This document shows positions 18,208 to 28,311 of a stretch of DNA of 64,000 nucleotides, in pieces. A model generated the notes under the pieces. That model was given only the letters and a program-made list of their open reading frames with translations. It did not search any database and was not told where the DNA came from. The stretch spans positions 90,087-154,086 of the forward strand of contig CACHVZ010000001.1 in the NCBI GenBank assembly GCA_902583445.1, written 5' to 3'. This stretch comes from an uncultured Bacteroidota bacterium. Lineage in GTDB: Bacteria; Bacteroidota; Bacteroidia; Flavobacteriales; Flavobacteriaceae. How positions within the stretch are numbered: the first letter of the stretch is position 1; every line of letters begins with the position of its first letter. Made by a program: the position numbers and the translations under genes.

Positions 18208-19593
18208 ATGTCATCACATTATGAAGCTCCTATAAGAAAACCTTTGGTCCTCGGAGACAAGAGTTATCATGATATAACAGAAGATATTGCTAGGCCAGTA
18301 GAGACCCCGCCTAATATGGACTGGTGGATAGCATTCGGAATATCTATGGCTGCATTTATGTGGGGTGTTGGATGTATAATTTATACTATTGGAACTGGAA
18401 TAGGAACTTGGGGTCTAAATAAAACAGTTGGCTGGGCATGGGATATTACAAACTTTGTATGGTGGGTTGGTATCGGTCATGCTGGAACTTTAATTTCCGC
18501 AGTGCTATTACTATTTAGACAGAAATGGAGAATGGGTATTAATAGATCTGCAGAAGCAATGACAATATTCTCAGTAATTCAAGCAGGACTATTCCCCGTA
18601 ATTCATATGGGTCGACCTTGGCTTATTTATTGGTTTTTTCCAATTCCTAATCAGTTTGGATCTTTATGGGTAAATTTCAATTCACCTCTTTTATGGGACG
18701 TTTTTGCTATTTCTACTTATTTAACAGTTTCATTAGTATTTTGGTGGACTGGTCTACTACCTGATTTTGCAATGATTAGAGATAGAGCTGTTAAACCTTT
18801 TCAAAAGAAAATTTACAGTTTAATAAGTTTTGGATGGTCTGGAAGAGCAAAAGATTGGCAAAGGTTTGAAGAAGTTTCATTGGTGCTAGCAGGACTTGCA
18901 ACTCCTCTTGTTTTATCTGTTCATACAATTGTATCATTTGATTTTGCTACATCTGTTATTCCAGGTTGGCATACAACAATTTTTCCACCATATTTTGTTG
19001 CAGGTGCAATATTTTCAGGATTTGCTATGGTTCAAACACTATTGATTATAATGAGAAAGGTCTCAAGGCTTGAGAGTTACATTACTGTTCAACACATAGA
19101 AATGATGAATATTGTAATTATGATTACTGGTTCAATTGTAGGTTGTGCATACATCACTGAACTTTTTATAGCATGGTACTCTGGAGTTGAATATGAGCAA
19201 TATGCATTTTTAAATAGAGCAACTGGTCCATATTGGTGGGCTTATTTTTTAATGATGTCCTGTAATGTTGTATCACCACAAGTTATGTGGATTAAGAAGA
19301 TCAGGACAAGTATAATATGGTCATTTGTAATTTCAATAGTTGTAAATGTTGGGATGTGGTTTGAAAGATTTGTGATTATTGTCACCTCTCTTCATAGAGA
19401 TTATTTACCATCGTCATGGACAATGTTCTCCCCAACTTTTATTGATATTGGAATATTTATCGGAACTATAGGATTCTTCTTTGTATTGTTTTTGCTTTAC
19501 GCTAGAAGCTTTCCAGTTGTTGCTCAATCTGAAGTAAAAACAATTCTTAAATCATCAGGAGAGAATTATAAAAAATTAAGAGATAAAAAATGA
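18208..19593 (+). CDS. actC: Alternative complex III subunit ActC, NrfD/PsrC-like quinol-binding membrane protein
   Basis: A 461-residue polytopic protein of the NrfD family with about ten membrane helices, beginning with the conserved MSSHYEAPIRKPLVLGD segment. In ACIII structures this subunit contributes a menaquinol oxidation site and possibly a proton path. Its last four bases overlap actD (ATGA). Confidence 0.94.
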   Translation: MSSHYEAPIRKPLVLGDKSYHDITEDIARPVETPPNMDWWIAFGISMAAFMWGVGCIIYTIGTGIGTWGLNKTVGWAWDITNFVWWVGIGHAGTLISAVLLLFRQKWRMGINRSAEAMTIFSVIQAGLFPVIHMGRPWLIYWFFPIPNQFGSLWVNFNSPLLWDVFAISTYLTVSLVFWWTGLLPDFAMIRDRAVKPFQKKIYSLISFGWSGRAKDWQRFEEVSLVLAGLATPLVLSVHTIVSFDFATSVIPGWHTTIFPPYFVAGAIFSGFAMVQTLLIIMRKVSRLESYITVQHIEMMNIVIMITGSIVGCAYITELFIAWYSGVEYEQYAFLNRATGPYWWAYFLMMSCNVVSPQVMWIKKIRTSIIWSFVISIVVNVGMWFERFVIIVTSLHRDYLPSSWTMFSPTFIDIGIFIGTIGFFFVLFLLYARSFPVVAQSEVKTILKSSGENYKKLRDKK

Positions 19594-20126
19594 GTTCAAA
19601 AAGCTTACATGTTTTGTTTGATGATGATGATATTTTATTAGATGCTGTAAAGCAGATAGTAAAAAGTAAGATTTATATCAATGAAATATACACACCATTT
19701 CCAGTTCATGGACTTGATAAAGCTATGAAACTTAAGCCAACTAATATATCCATTGCAACATTTATTTATGGATGTATTGGTTTCACTGTTGCTGTAATGA
19801 TGATGAATTATATTATGATTGTTGATTGGCCTCAAAACATAGGTGGAAAACCAAGCTTTACTTTAATTGAGAATATACCTTCGTTTGTGCCAATAATTTT
19901 TGAGATGACAGTATTTTTTGCTGCTCATTTAATGGTTATAACTTTTTATTTAAAAAGTAAATTATGGCCATTCAAAAATGCAGAGAATCCTCACCCATCA
20001 ACCACTGATGATAAATTTTTGATTGATATGGAGACGGGAACAAATGTTGCAAAGACAAAGACTATGTTAAAAAAACTTGGTGCAATTTCCATAGATGTAA
20101 TAAATAATGATGAAGATGAGAAATAG
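19590..20126 (+). CDS. actD: Alternative complex III subunit ActD (DUF3341)
   Basis: A 178-residue protein with a soluble N-terminal ferredoxin-like DUF3341 domain (LHVLFDDDDILLDAVKQI, IYTPFPVHGLDKAM) and two membrane helices at about 54-75 and 95-130. ActD is a structural subunit of ACIII between the two NrfD-like subunits. It overlaps actC by four bases and actE by 20. Confidence 0.92.
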   Translation: MSSKSLHVLFDDDDILLDAVKQIVKSKIYINEIYTPFPVHGLDKAMKLKPTNISIATFIYGCIGFTVAVMMMNYIMIVDWPQNIGGKPSFTLIENIPSFVPIIFEMTVFFAAHLMVITFYLKSKLWPFKNAENPHPSTTDDKFLIDMETGTNVAKTKTMLKKLGAISIDVINNDEDEK

Positions 20127-20664
20127 TTTAATATTAATTTTTTCCATAAGTATTTTACTTACATCATGTTTTGATCCATCAAAACCTAACTTTCAGTACT
20201 TTCCAGATATGTATGAGTCTTTAGCATATGAAACATATGCTGAGTCTGAAGCGTTTTCTAATGGAATCGAAGCTCAGCTCCCACCAGAGGGATCTATAGC
20301 AAGAGGATGGGAACCGTATGATTATGAAGATTCAAATGAAGGCTATGAACTTGCAAAAGCTCAGTTAATATCTCCTTTGGAAGTTAATGATTATAATAGA
20401 AGCCAAGGTAAAGAGCTCTACGAGATTTATTGTTCTGTATGTCACGGAGATAAAGGAGATGGAATGGGGATTTTAGCTCAAAGAGAAAAGTTTTTAGGAA
20501 TACCTGCATATATAGATAGAGAAATTACTCCAGGTAGTATTTATCATGTGCTTATGTATGGTATAAACGCAATGGGTTCTCATGCAGGACAGGTCAATGA
20601 AGAAGAAAGATGGCAGATTGCACAATATGTAATGGAACTAAGAGAAGAACAAAAAAGTAATTAA
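20107..20664 (+). CDS. actE: Alternative complex III subunit ActE, monoheme cytochrome c lipoprotein
   Basis: A 185-residue protein with a lipoprotein signal (SILLTSC) and one heme site CSVCH in YEIYCSVCHGDKGDGMG. The methionine axial ligand is probably in the YGINAMGSH region. It is a membrane-anchored cytochrome c in ACIII that hands electrons towards the oxidase. In-frame ATGs at 20107, 20110 and 20116 all lie in the actD overlap, and the true one is uncertain. The stop overlaps the actF start by one base (TAATG). Confidence 0.92.
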   Translation: MMKMRNSLILIFSISILLTSCFDPSKPNFQYFPDMYESLAYETYAESEAFSNGIEAQLPPEGSIARGWEPYDYEDSNEGYELAKAQLISPLEVNDYNRSQGKELYEIYCSVCHGDKGDGMGILAQREKFLGIPAYIDREITPGSIYHVLMYGINAMGSHAGQVNEEERWQIAQYVMELREEQKSN

Positions 20665-22010
20665 TGTATAAAGATTATAAATTTTCAAATCAAATTAAAG
20701 TACTTTCTATTAGCTTAACTCTAATTGGACTTCTTGGAATTTTATATGGCTTTTATGCAGCCCCTTCGACTGTTGAAGAAGCAAAAGAAATTGTTGCAAG
20801 TATGAGTCATGATTCTGACTATGGAGGCTCTGGTTATGGAGAATCAGATCATGGAGATTCTGAATATGGATACGAATCGAGTGGTTATGAATATGATCAT
20901 GACAAACATGTCTTTAATCAGTTACATAATAAGCCATGGGCAGCAATTTATGTACCCGCATTATTCTTCATGATGATTTCTCTTGGAGTATTAGCTTTCT
21001 ATGCTATTCAAAGAGCTTCTCAAGCTGGTTGGTCTATTGTATTATACAGAATAATGGAAGGAATCACAGGCTACCTATTTCTAGGATGTCTATTCGTGTT
21101 AATTATTCTAGGTTTTTCAGCATTTAAATTTAATCATCTTTTTATATGGATGGATCCAGAAGTGGTTTCACATGATGAGATTATCAGAAATAAAATAGGA
21201 TATCTCAATATTCCTTTCTTTTTTATACGTTCAATTATATATATAGCAGGTTGGGTTATTTACAGAGAGATAACAAGAAGACTTTCACTTCAGCAAGATG
21301 AGAACAATGATATAAGTGTCCATAAAAAATTATTTAAGTTTTCTGCTGGATTTTTAGTGTTCTTTTTGGTTTCAGAGTCAATGATGTCATGGGATTGGAT
21401 TATGTCTATTGACCCTCATTGGTTCAGTACCCTTTTTGGCTGGTATGTTTTTGCTGGTATGTTTGTTTCAGGTATAACAACTATCGCACTAATTACGATC
21501 TACTTGAAGTCAAAAAATTATTTAGAATTTGTAAATAATAGTCATATTCATGACCTAGCTAAATTTATGTTTGGAGTAAGTATTTTTTGGGCATATCTTT
21601 GGTTCTCTCAATTTATGCTTATTTGGTACTCAAATATTCCTGAGGAGGTAACATATTTTATAACAAGAATTGAAGACTATAATTTCTTGTTTTTTGGAAT
21701 GGTAGTGTTAAACCTTATATTTCCATTAATTGTTCTTATGAATAGTGATTTTAAGAAGACAAACTTTATTGTAATTTTGACAGGTATTGTAATTATAATA
21801 GGTCATTATATAGATGTTTATAACATGATTATGCCGTCAGCTGTTGGAGATATGTGGTCATTTGGGCCTGCAGAAATTGGTGGATTTATGTTCTTCCTTG
21901 GTATATTTTTGTATGTAGTCTTTAGAGCCATTTCAAAAGCACCAATTTTGGCTAAAGGTGATCCGTTTATAGAAGAAAGTAAAACATTCCAATATTATAA
22001 TTTAGATTAA
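20664..22010 (+). CDS. actF: Alternative complex III subunit ActF, NrfD-like membrane protein
   Basis: A 448-residue polytopic protein related to ActC with about ten helices. MDPEVVSHDEIIRNKIGYLNIPFF and MSWDWIMSIDPHWFSTLFGWY are typical of the family. Between helix 1 and helix 2 (residues about 46-88) sits a Gly/Ser/Tyr/Asp-rich insert (YGGSGYGESDHGDSEYGY). In relatives I recall the same loop being histidine-rich, so composition but not presence is unusual. It overlaps actE by one base; coxB starts one base after the stop. Confidence 0.92.
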   Translation: MYKDYKFSNQIKVLSISLTLIGLLGILYGFYAAPSTVEEAKEIVASMSHDSDYGGSGYGESDHGDSEYGYESSGYEYDHDKHVFNQLHNKPWAAIYVPALFFMMISLGVLAFYAIQRASQAGWSIVLYRIMEGITGYLFLGCLFVLIILGFSAFKFNHLFIWMDPEVVSHDEIIRNKIGYLNIPFFFIRSIIYIAGWVIYREITRRLSLQQDENNDISVHKKLFKFSAGFLVFFLVSESMMSWDWIMSIDPHWFSTLFGWYVFAGMFVSGITTIALITIYLKSKNYLEFVNNSHIHDLAKFMFGVSIFWAYLWFSQFMLIWYSNIPEEVTYFITRIEDYNFLFFGMVVLNLIFPLIVLMNSDFKKTNFIVILTGIVIIIGHYIDVYNMIMPSAVGDMWSFGPAEIGGFMFFLGIFLYVVFRAISKAPILAKGDPFIEESKTFQYYNLD

Positions 22011-22011
22011 A

Positions 22012-23079
22012 ATGACAATATTACTAGTTCTAACATCATTAATTTTAATTTCAATTGCAGTTTGGCAACTGACCAAAATTTTAGAGCTATCTAAACCTGC
22101 TGATTATGATGATAGCGAGATTGCATCCGATAAGGATAACGATATGCAGGGAAAATTAATGTTCCTTTTCCTAATATTTATTTATGCATTAACTATTTTT
22201 TCTTTTTATCAGTGGGGTGACGTGATGCTTCCTGAATCTGCATCTGTTCATGGAGAAAATTATGATAACTTACTATGGTTTTCATTTGCCGTTATCTTTT
22301 TTGTTCAGACTATTACTCAAGCTTTACTTCACTATTTTGCATTTAAATATAGAGGTAACAAGAAAAGAAAAGCTTTATTTTTTGCAGATAGTACATTTTT
22401 GGAGGGTGTCTGGACAATTATACCAACAATAGCTCTTGCAGGTTTAATATTATACGGATTATTTACTTGGGTGGATATTATGACAATTGAGGAAAATGAT
22501 GATGCTCTTGTTGTAGAATTATATGCTCAACAGTTTAATTGGAAAGCAAGATATGCAGGAGAAGATGGTGTGTTAGGTGATGCGAATGTTCGTTTCCTTC
22601 AAGATTTTGGTGGAAAAAACTTGGTTGGAATTGATCCGACCGACAGGAATGGAGATGATGATATTGTGGTTCAAGAACTTCATCTTCCGGTAAATCGTGA
22701 AGTTGTATTTAGAATTAGATCTCAAGATGTACTTCATTCAGCATTTATGCCTCATTTTAGGGCGCAAATGAATGCAGTACCTGGAATGATTAATCAGTTT
22801 GCATTTATTCCTAATGTAACAACCGAGGAAATTAGATTAAGGCCTGAAATTGTTGAAAAGGTAAGAAAAATCAATAAGATTAGATTTGATAAAAGTGAAG
22901 ATTTAGTTGCAAGTGGTGACTTTCCACTTGACCCATATGAATTTGATTTTTTACTTTTATGTAATAAAATTTGTGGAGCTTCTCACTACAATATGCAGAT
23001 GAAAATAGTTGTTGAGACTGAAGAAGAATTTAACAGGTGGTTAGATGATCAACCTACATTTAAAGAATTTGTTCAATAG
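22012..23079 (+). CDS. coxB: Cytochrome c oxidase subunit II
   Basis: A 355-residue protein with three hydrophobic segments (about 3-20, 47-66 and 86-110, plus one near 135-152) and a C-terminal cupredoxin domain. The CuA ligands are present: His242 in DVLHSAF, then CNKICGASHYNM with Cys317, Cys321, His325 and Met328. It accepts electrons from ACIII or cytochrome c and passes them to subunit I. Its place directly behind actF fits an ACIII-oxidase supercomplex. Confidence 0.96.
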   Translation: MTILLVLTSLILISIAVWQLTKILELSKPADYDDSEIASDKDNDMQGKLMFLFLIFIYALTIFSFYQWGDVMLPESASVHGENYDNLLWFSFAVIFFVQTITQALLHYFAFKYRGNKKRKALFFADSTFLEGVWTIIPTIALAGLILYGLFTWVDIMTIEENDDALVVELYAQQFNWKARYAGEDGVLGDANVRFLQDFGGKNLVGIDPTDRNGDDDIVVQELHLPVNREVVFRIRSQDVLHSAFMPHFRAQMNAVPGMINQFAFIPNVTTEEIRLRPEIVEKVRKINKIRFDKSEDLVASGDFPLDPYEFDFLLLCNKICGASHYNMQMKIVVETEEEFNRWLDDQPTFKEFVQ

Positions 23080-23091
23080 AAATAAAACGAA

Positions 23092-24957
23092 ATGGCAAAC
23101 AGAGGTAACAGAAGAGCTAAAATAGTTGGAACAGATATCGAGATTGATATTACTGAAAAAAAGGATATTGTTATTGAATCTCATGATGATGATCATGGTC
23201 ATGATGACAATCATCACAAGGAAACTTTCATAACTAAATATATCTTTAGTATCGATCATAAAATGATATCAAAACAATATCTAATAACCGGATTGATAAT
23301 GGGTATTGTTGGTATTGCTATGTCACTTTTATTTAGACTTCAGCTTGCTTGGCCAGAAGAATCTTTTGGAATTTTTGATGTATTACTTGGTAAATGGGCT
23401 ACGGATGGTGTAATGGACCCTAATGTTTATCTAGCATTGGTGACTATACATGGAACGATTATGGTTTTCTTTGTATTAACTGCTGGATTAAGCGGAACAT
23501 TTAGTAATCTCCTCATTCCTTTACAAATAGGTGCTAGAGATATGGCCTCAGGATTTTTAAATATGATTTCTTATTGGTTGTTTTTTATTTCTTCTGCATT
23601 AATGATTGCGTCACTATTTGTTGAGGCAGGACCTGCTGCAGCTGGTTGGACAATATATCCGCCACTTAGTGCATTACCTCAGGCACAGCCTGGTTCTGCC
23701 GCTGGTATGACTTTATGGTTGGTTTCAATGGCATTCTTTATCGCATCATCTTTACTTGCTGCATTAAACTACATTGTTACTGTTTTAAACTTAAGAACAA
23801 AAGGAATGACAATGACAAGACTCCCTTTAACTGTATGGGCATTTTTAGTTACTGCAATTATAGGTGTTGTGTCCTTCCCAGTACTTTTATCTGCAGCATT
23901 ATTACTAATAATGGATAGAAGTTTTGGAACTTCTTTTTTCCTATCAGATATCTTTATACAAGGTGAGGTACTCCATTATCAAGGTGGTTCTCCAGTTTTA
24001 TTTGAGCACCTTTTTTGGTTCCTTGGACACCCAGAGGTATACATTGTACTTTTACCTGCTCTTGGAATTGCATCTGAAGTAATTGCAACAAATGCTCGTA
24101 AGCCAATTTTTGGATATAGAGCAATGGTAGGATCAATCCTTGCTATTGCATTTTTATCAACAATAGTTTGGGGACATCATATGTTTGTAACCGGAATGAA
24201 TCCTTTCTTAGGATCGGTATTCACTTTCACAACTTTACTAATTGCCATTCCATCTGCTGTTAAGGCATTTAACTACATAACTACAATATGGAAAGGTAAT
24301 ATTCAATTCAATCCTGCAATGTTATTTGCAATTGGGCTTGTTTCTACTTTTATAACAGGTGGTCTAACAGGAATTATTCTTGGAGATAGTGCGCTGGATA
24401 TAAACTTACATGATACATATTTTGTTGTAGCACACTTTCATTTAGTAATGGGTATTTCTGCTCTTTATGGTTTATTTGCCGGTGTATACCATTGGTATCC
24501 AAGAATGTTTGGTAGAATGATGAATAAGACACTTGGATATGTTCATTTTTGGATTACTGCAATTAGTGCTTATGGAGTATTCTTCCCAATGCACTTTATT
24601 GGTATGGCTGGTCTTCCAAGAAGATATTATACAAACACGAACTTTCCATATTTCGATGATGTTGCAAACATTAATGTCATAATTACACTGTTCGCACTTT
24701 TAGCAGGTGCTGCACAAATTATTTTCTTGTATAATTTTATTAGCAGTATGTATTATGGAAAGAAAGCTGAACAGAATCCATGGAAGTCCACAACATTAGA
24801 ATGGACAGCTCCAATTAAACATATTCACGGAAACTGGCCAGGCAAAATTCCTCATGTTTTTAGATGGGCTTATGACTATTCAAAACCTGGTTCCAAAGAG
24901 GATTTTGTCCCTCAAAATGTTCCATTAAAAAAAGGTGAGAAAGAGCTTCAGCATTAG
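23092..24957 (+). CDS. coxA: Cytochrome c oxidase subunit I
   Basis: A 621-residue heme-copper oxidase core with about 12-14 helices. Heme and CuB ligands are recognisable: VTIHGTIMVFF (heme a His), GHPEVYIVLLP (CuB His, cross-linked Tyr and the Glu of A1-type enzymes), WGHHMF (two CuB His) and HDTYFVVAHFHLV (heme a3 and a His). The N-terminus is long, charged and histidine-rich (HDDDHGHDDNHH), possibly metal-binding. It reduces O2 to water with proton pumping. Last gene of the act-cox operon. Confidence 0.97.
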   Translation: MANRGNRRAKIVGTDIEIDITEKKDIVIESHDDDHGHDDNHHKETFITKYIFSIDHKMISKQYLITGLIMGIVGIAMSLLFRLQLAWPEESFGIFDVLLGKWATDGVMDPNVYLALVTIHGTIMVFFVLTAGLSGTFSNLLIPLQIGARDMASGFLNMISYWLFFISSALMIASLFVEAGPAAAGWTIYPPLSALPQAQPGSAAGMTLWLVSMAFFIASSLLAALNYIVTVLNLRTKGMTMTRLPLTVWAFLVTAIIGVVSFPVLLSAALLLIMDRSFGTSFFLSDIFIQGEVLHYQGGSPVLFEHLFWFLGHPEVYIVLLPALGIASEVIATNARKPIFGYRAMVGSILAIAFLSTIVWGHHMFVTGMNPFLGSVFTFTTLLIAIPSAVKAFNYITTIWKGNIQFNPAMLFAIGLVSTFITGGLTGIILGDSALDINLHDTYFVVAHFHLVMGISALYGLFAGVYHWYPRMFGRMMNKTLGYVHFWITAISAYGVFFPMHFIGMAGLPRRYYTNTNFPYFDDVANINVIITLFALLAGAAQIIFLYNFISSMYYGKKAEQNPWKSTTLEWTAPIKHIHGNWPGKIPHVFRWAYDYSKPGSKEDFVPQNVPLKKGEKELQH

Positions 24958-24990
24958 TCTTAGTCATGATCTCAGATTACACAATTAGTG

Positions 24991-24998
24991 TATATTTG
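24991..24998 (+). promoter_or_regulatory. -7 box TATATTTG immediately before ruvB
   Basis: Exact TAnnTTTG only five bases before the ruvB ATG, so a transcript from here would be leaderless or nearly so. It may instead be a chance match in A/T-rich DNA. Confidence 0.4.
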
Positions 24999-25003
24999 AT
25001 ATA

Positions 25004-26002
25004 ATGGATATAAATCAGGAAAAAGATAACGAATTTGACAAGGCTTTAAGACCTTTAAAGTTTTCTGATTTCATTGGCCAAGAGTCAATAATTAAAAATC
25101 TTAAAGTTTTTGTTGAGGCATCTAATCAAAGAAACGACGCACTAGATCATACATTATTTCATGGACCTCCAGGTCTTGGAAAAACCACATTAGCACATAT
25201 TTTAGCAAGTGAGCTTAATGTAGGTCTAAAGGTTACATCTGGTCCTGTAATTGACAAGCCAGGAGACTTAGCGGGATTACTTACAAGTCTTGAAGAAAGA
25301 GATATATTATTTATTGATGAGATTCACAGATTAAGTCCTGTAATTGAAGAGTACTTATATTCTGCAATGGAGGATTATAAAATTGATATCATGATTGAGT
25401 CAGGACCAAATGCAAGGACAGTTCAGTTAAATTTAAATCCATTTACACTTGTTGGGGCAACTACTAGATCAGGTTTTTTAACTAATCCAATGAGAGAAAG
25501 GTTTGCCATTTCAAATAGACTTGAGCATTATGAGGACGAGCTTTTATCAAAAATTGTTGAGAGGAGTTCAAATATTCTAGACTTATCCACAGATAGTGAA
25601 TCTTGTTTTGAAATTGCTAGAAGAAGTCGTGGTACTCCAAGAATTTCAAATTCTTTACTTAGAAGAGTTAGAGATTTCGCGCAAATTAAAAGTGATGGAA
25701 AAATTAATCTTGAGATTACAAAATATGCTCTAAGTTCTTTAAATGTCGATAAAAACGGTCTTGATGAAATGGATAATAAGATTCTAGAAACTATTATAGA
25801 AAAATATAACGGAGGCCCAGTTGGGATTTCAACATTATCTACATCACTATCTGAAAATTCTGAAACTATTGAAGAAGTCTATGAACCCTTCCTAATTCAA
25901 CAGGGGTTTATTATAAGAACACCTAGAGGAAGACAAGTAACAGAAAAGGCATACAATCATCTTGGAAGAAATAAAAACAATCAGAATAATTTATTTAATT
26001 AA
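25004..26002 (+). CDS. ruvB: Holliday junction branch migration helicase RuvB
   Basis: A 332-residue AAA+ ATPase. Walker A is GPPGLGKTT (54-62), Walker B is LFIDEIHRL, sensor 1 is GATTRSG with the arginine finger region PMRERF, and the C-terminal winged helix has GFIIRTPRGRQVT. Length matches the family. It drives branch migration with RuvA, whose gene is 2.3 kb downstream beyond the malic enzyme, a spacing common in Flavobacteriia. Confidence 0.97.
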   Translation: MDINQEKDNEFDKALRPLKFSDFIGQESIIKNLKVFVEASNQRNDALDHTLFHGPPGLGKTTLAHILASELNVGLKVTSGPVIDKPGDLAGLLTSLEERDILFIDEIHRLSPVIEEYLYSAMEDYKIDIMIESGPNARTVQLNLNPFTLVGATTRSGFLTNPMRERFAISNRLEHYEDELLSKIVERSSNILDLSTDSESCFEIARRSRGTPRISNSLLRRVRDFAQIKSDGKINLEITKYALSSLNVDKNGLDEMDNKILETIIEKYNGGPVGISTLSTSLSENSETIEEVYEPFLIQQGFIIRTPRGRQVTEKAYNHLGRNKNNQNNLFN

Positions 26003-26007
26003 TAATT

Positions 26008-26015
26008 TATATTTG
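26008..26015 (+). promoter_or_regulatory. -7 box TATATTTG before the malic enzyme gene
   Basis: Exact TAnnTTTG, 16 bases before the ATG at 26032, in the 29-base gap after ruvB. Confidence 0.45.
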
Positions 26016-26031
26016 ATAATAATTCATCCTT

Positions 26032-28311
26032 ATGGCAAAAAGAAGAGATAGAAGAGAATCATTAGTTTATCACGCAAAGCCAAAACCGGGAAAAATTGAG
26101 GTTGTACCTACAAAAAAATACAATTCACAAAGAGATTTAGCTATTGCATACTCACCTGGTGTAGCAATTCCATGTCAAGAGATTGAACAAGACCCTATAA
26201 ACGTATATAAGTATACTAATAAATCAAATTTAGTTGCCGTTATTTCAAATGGAACTGCTGTACTAGGTCTTGGCGATATTGGACCTGATGCATCAAAACC
26301 TGTTATGGAAGGTAAAGCACTTTTGTTTAAAATTTTTGCTGATATTGATGTTTTTGATATCGAGATTGATGAAAAAGATCCAGATAAATTTATAAGTGTT
26401 GTTAAGTCAATTTCTACAACTTTTGGAGGAATTAACCTTGAAGATATTAAAGCGCCTGAAGCTTTTAAAATTGAAAGAGAACTTATAAATGATCTTGATA
26501 TTCCTGTTATGCATGATGACCAACATGGGACAGCAATTATATCTGCTGCAGCTTTATTAAATGCACTTGAATTAGTAAATAAAAAAATTGAAGATGTAAA
26601 ATTAGTTGTATCTGGAGCTGGTGCAGCTGCAATTGCTTGCACTAAGTTATACATATCCTTTGGAGCAAAACTTGAAAACATTGTAATGACTGATAGTAAG
26701 GGTGTAATAAATCAATCCAGGTCAGGTCTTTCTGATGAAAAAAAGCTTTTTATTACAAAAAGAAAAATTAACTCTCTTGAAGAGGCAATGAAAAATTCAG
26801 ATGTTTTTATTGGTTTGTCTATGGCTAACATTTTGTCGGAAAAGATGCTTGCCTCAATGTCAAAAGATCCTATTGTTTTTGCAATGGCAAACCCAGATCC
26901 TGAAATTGATTATAATACTGCTATGACTGTTAGAGATGATATAATATTTGCTACTGGTAGATCTGATCTTCCAAATCAAGTAAATAATGTTCTTGGCTTT
27001 CCTTTTATATTTAGAGGAGCTCTGGATGTGAGGGCTACCAAAATAAATGAAGAAATGAAAAAAGCTGCTGTGATAGCCCTTGCTGAACTTGCAAAAAAAC
27101 CTGTCCCTGAGCAAGTTAATATTGCTTACGACGAAACTAAACTTCTTTTCGGAAAAGACTATATTATTCCTAAACCATTTGATCCAAGACTTATTAGTGA
27201 AATCCCTCCTGCTGTAGCAAAAGCAGCCATGGAATCAGGTGTTGCTCAAGAACCAATTTCGGATTGGGATAAATATACCCAAGTTTTAGAAGAGCGGTTA
27301 GGTAACAATCAAAAATTAATTAGAATAATTCATAGACGTGCTAGAAAAGCCAAAAATAAAAAACTTGTATTTGCTGAGGCTGACCATATGGACGTATTAA
27401 AAGCTGCACAGATTTGTTTTGAGGAAGGGATTGCGAAACCGATTCTCTTAGGTGGAAAAAAAATTATTGAAGAACTTATGGAATCTCTTGAGTTTAATGA
27501 AGATATTGAAATAATTGATCCAAAAGATAAAATTAATAAGGAAAGAATTGAAGAATATTCTTTAATTCTATTTAAGAAATTAAGGAGAAAAGGTAAAACA
27601 TTAGATGATGTAAAAAGACTTTTAAGGGGAAGAGATTATTTTGGAGCAATGATGGTAGAAAATGGTGATGCTGATTGTATGCTTTCAGGATATTCAAAAA
27701 GTTATCCTTCTGTATTTGTTCCTCTCATAAGATCTATTGGCAAAGCAGAAAATGTTCAAAAAGTTGCTGCTACCAACCTTATGATTACTAGAAAAGGTCC
27801 TTTATTCTGCTCAGATACCTCTTTAAATATTAACCCTACACACAAAGAGATTGCAAGAATTACTGTTGATACTGCTAGAGTTGTTAAAAGACTTGGGATT
27901 GACCCTGTAATTGCAATTTTATCTTATTCAAATTTTGGTTCATCAGACTCTGATGAAGCTAAAAAAGTTTCAGAGGCTGTTGAAATTCTTCACAGAGATC
28001 ACCCCGAGTTAATTGTTGACGGTCCTATTCAATCAGATTTTGCCCTAAATAGAGAAATGTTAAAAAATAGATTCCCGTTTTCAATTCTTAATGGAAGAAA
28101 AGTTAATACATTAATATTTCCAAATCTAGACTCTGCTAATGTCACTTATAAAATAATTAAAGAATTGGACAGATCAGTTTCAGTTGGACCTATTCTTATC
28201 GGTTTGAATCAACCAATTCATATTTTACAATTAGGCGCATCAGTCGATGAGATTGTAAATATGGCTGCTATATCAGTTATTGATGCAAATGAAAGAAAAA
28301 TTAAAAAATAA
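26032..28311 (+). CDS. maeB: NADP-dependent malic enzyme with phosphotransacetylase-like domain
   Basis: A 759-residue two-domain enzyme. Residues 1-~420 form the malic enzyme: AIAYSPGVAIPC, MEGKALLFK, the metal-binding MHDDQHGTAII, and the nucleotide fold VVSGAGAAAIACTKLY. Residues ~430-759 resemble phosphate acetyltransferase (FAEADHMDVLKAAQI, ADCMLSGYSKSYP, LGASVDEIVNMAAI) and usually act as an acetyl-CoA-sensing regulatory domain. It converts malate to pyruvate with NADPH. ruvA overlaps its stop by one base. Confidence 0.95.
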   Translation: MAKRRDRRESLVYHAKPKPGKIEVVPTKKYNSQRDLAIAYSPGVAIPCQEIEQDPINVYKYTNKSNLVAVISNGTAVLGLGDIGPDASKPVMEGKALLFKIFADIDVFDIEIDEKDPDKFISVVKSISTTFGGINLEDIKAPEAFKIERELINDLDIPVMHDDQHGTAIISAAALLNALELVNKKIEDVKLVVSGAGAAAIACTKLYISFGAKLENIVMTDSKGVINQSRSGLSDEKKLFITKRKINSLEEAMKNSDVFIGLSMANILSEKMLASMSKDPIVFAMANPDPEIDYNTAMTVRDDIIFATGRSDLPNQVNNVLGFPFIFRGALDVRATKINEEMKKAAVIALAELAKKPVPEQVNIAYDETKLLFGKDYIIPKPFDPRLISEIPPAVAKAAMESGVAQEPISDWDKYTQVLEERLGNNQKLIRIIHRRARKAKNKKLVFAEADHMDVLKAAQICFEEGIAKPILLGGKKIIEELMESLEFNEDIEIIDPKDKINKERIEEYSLILFKKLRRKGKTLDDVKRLLRGRDYFGAMMVENGDADCMLSGYSKSYPSVFVPLIRSIGKAENVQKVAATNLMITRKGPLFCSDTSLNINPTHKEIARITVDTARVVKRLGIDPVIAILSYSNFGSSDSDEAKKVSEAVEILHRDHPELIVDGPIQSDFALNREMLKNRFPFSILNGRKVNTLIFPNLDSANVTYKIIKELDRSVSVGPILIGLNQPIHILQLGASVDEIVNMAAISVIDANERKIKK

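Noticed and set aside
26175..26681. A 168-codon open frame on the minus strand inside the malic enzyme gene
   Set aside because: The plus strand encodes conserved malic enzyme motifs at this place; the antisense frame shows no domain and no promoter.
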